Shown: positions 15,341 through 15,362 of the stretch, piece after piece | Position numbering within the stretch: position 1 is the stretch's first letter | How the letters are laid out: the number at the start of each line of letters is the position of its first letter | Origin: Treponema sp. | GTDB lineage: Bacteria; Spirochaetota; Spirochaetia; Treponematales; Treponemataceae | Direction: 5' to 3' | Assembly (NCBI GenBank): GCA_016290335.1 | Contig: JAEETM010000079.1 | Location: 1-15,362, forward strand | DNA: 15,362 nt | The notes under the pieces: generated by a model | What the model saw: the letters and a program-made list of their open reading frames with translations, nothing else | The model's database searches: none | What the model was told of the DNA's origin: nothing | Made by a program: the position numbers and the translations under genes

Positions 15341-15362
15341 ATATATTCTAAAAGGGAAACCC

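Noticed and set aside
1..15362. Mobile element, prophage, CRISPR or defence system
   Set aside because: No transposase, integrase, inverted terminal repeats, regularly spaced repeats, nuclease or toxin-antitoxin pair was seen. The gene content is housekeeping and envelope.

Overview
The window looks like ordinary chromosome from a low-GC, carbohydrate-fermenting spirochaete, most likely a gut or rumen Treponema. This is inferred from three things: a short alanyl-tRNA synthetase without the C-terminal domain, as I recall for spirochaetes; a cytosolic cellobiose phosphorylase; and envelope proteins with spirochaete-like signal peptides and lipobox. Nothing in the window names the species. I see no tRNA, rRNA, CRISPR array, transposase, integrase or phage gene. 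Coding density is high, and the longest gene-free stretch is the 227 bases at 1999-2225.

Layout from left to right. (1) Positions 1-1998, minus strand: a GH94 cellobiose phosphorylase that runs off the left edge, with a near-consensus promoter at 2067-2095. (2) Positions 2226-3912, plus strand: rlmE (23S rRNA 2'-O-methyltransferase), closely followed by a membrane-anchored LysM/M23 peptidoglycan endopeptidase. (3) Positions 3989-6582, plus: trxB (thioredoxin reductase), then 5 bases later a secreted two-domain GH3 hydrolase of the NagZ type. (4) Positions 6619-7302, minus: a DTW-domain tRNA aminocarboxypropyltransferase, convergent with the GH3 gene across a REP-like hairpin and divergent from alaS. 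(5) Positions 7380-9206, plus: alaS. (6) Positions 9273-12643, plus: a SurA-like periplasmic chaperone, nusB and a TPR lipoprotein, packed as one probable operon. (7) A bidirectional hairpin terminator at 12644-12679. (8) Positions 12696-15282, minus: groES and, upstream of it, a large fused TRAP-transporter permease with an unusual acidic N-terminal extension.

How the genes fit together. Most are housekeeping genes: rRNA and tRNA modification, tRNA charging, transcription antitermination, thiol redox, co-chaperonin. Mixed in are envelope genes (an M23 endopeptidase, a GH3 glucosaminidase-type enzyme, a SurA-like chaperone, a TPR lipoprotein) and two nutrient genes (cellobiose phosphorolysis, TRAP uptake). 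The most notable regulatory pattern is that trxB, alaS and the DTW gene have a -10 hexamer ending only 7-9 bases before the start codon and no Shine-Dalgarno sequence, which predicts leaderless mRNAs. Genes such as cbp, groES, the TRAP permease and the SurA-like gene have clear Shine-Dalgarno sites. I did not find a convincing new multi-gene system. The best leads are the leaderless starts, the degenerate parvulin region of the SurA-like protein, the acidic TRAP extension, the dyad upstream of rlmE and the REP-like hairpin.
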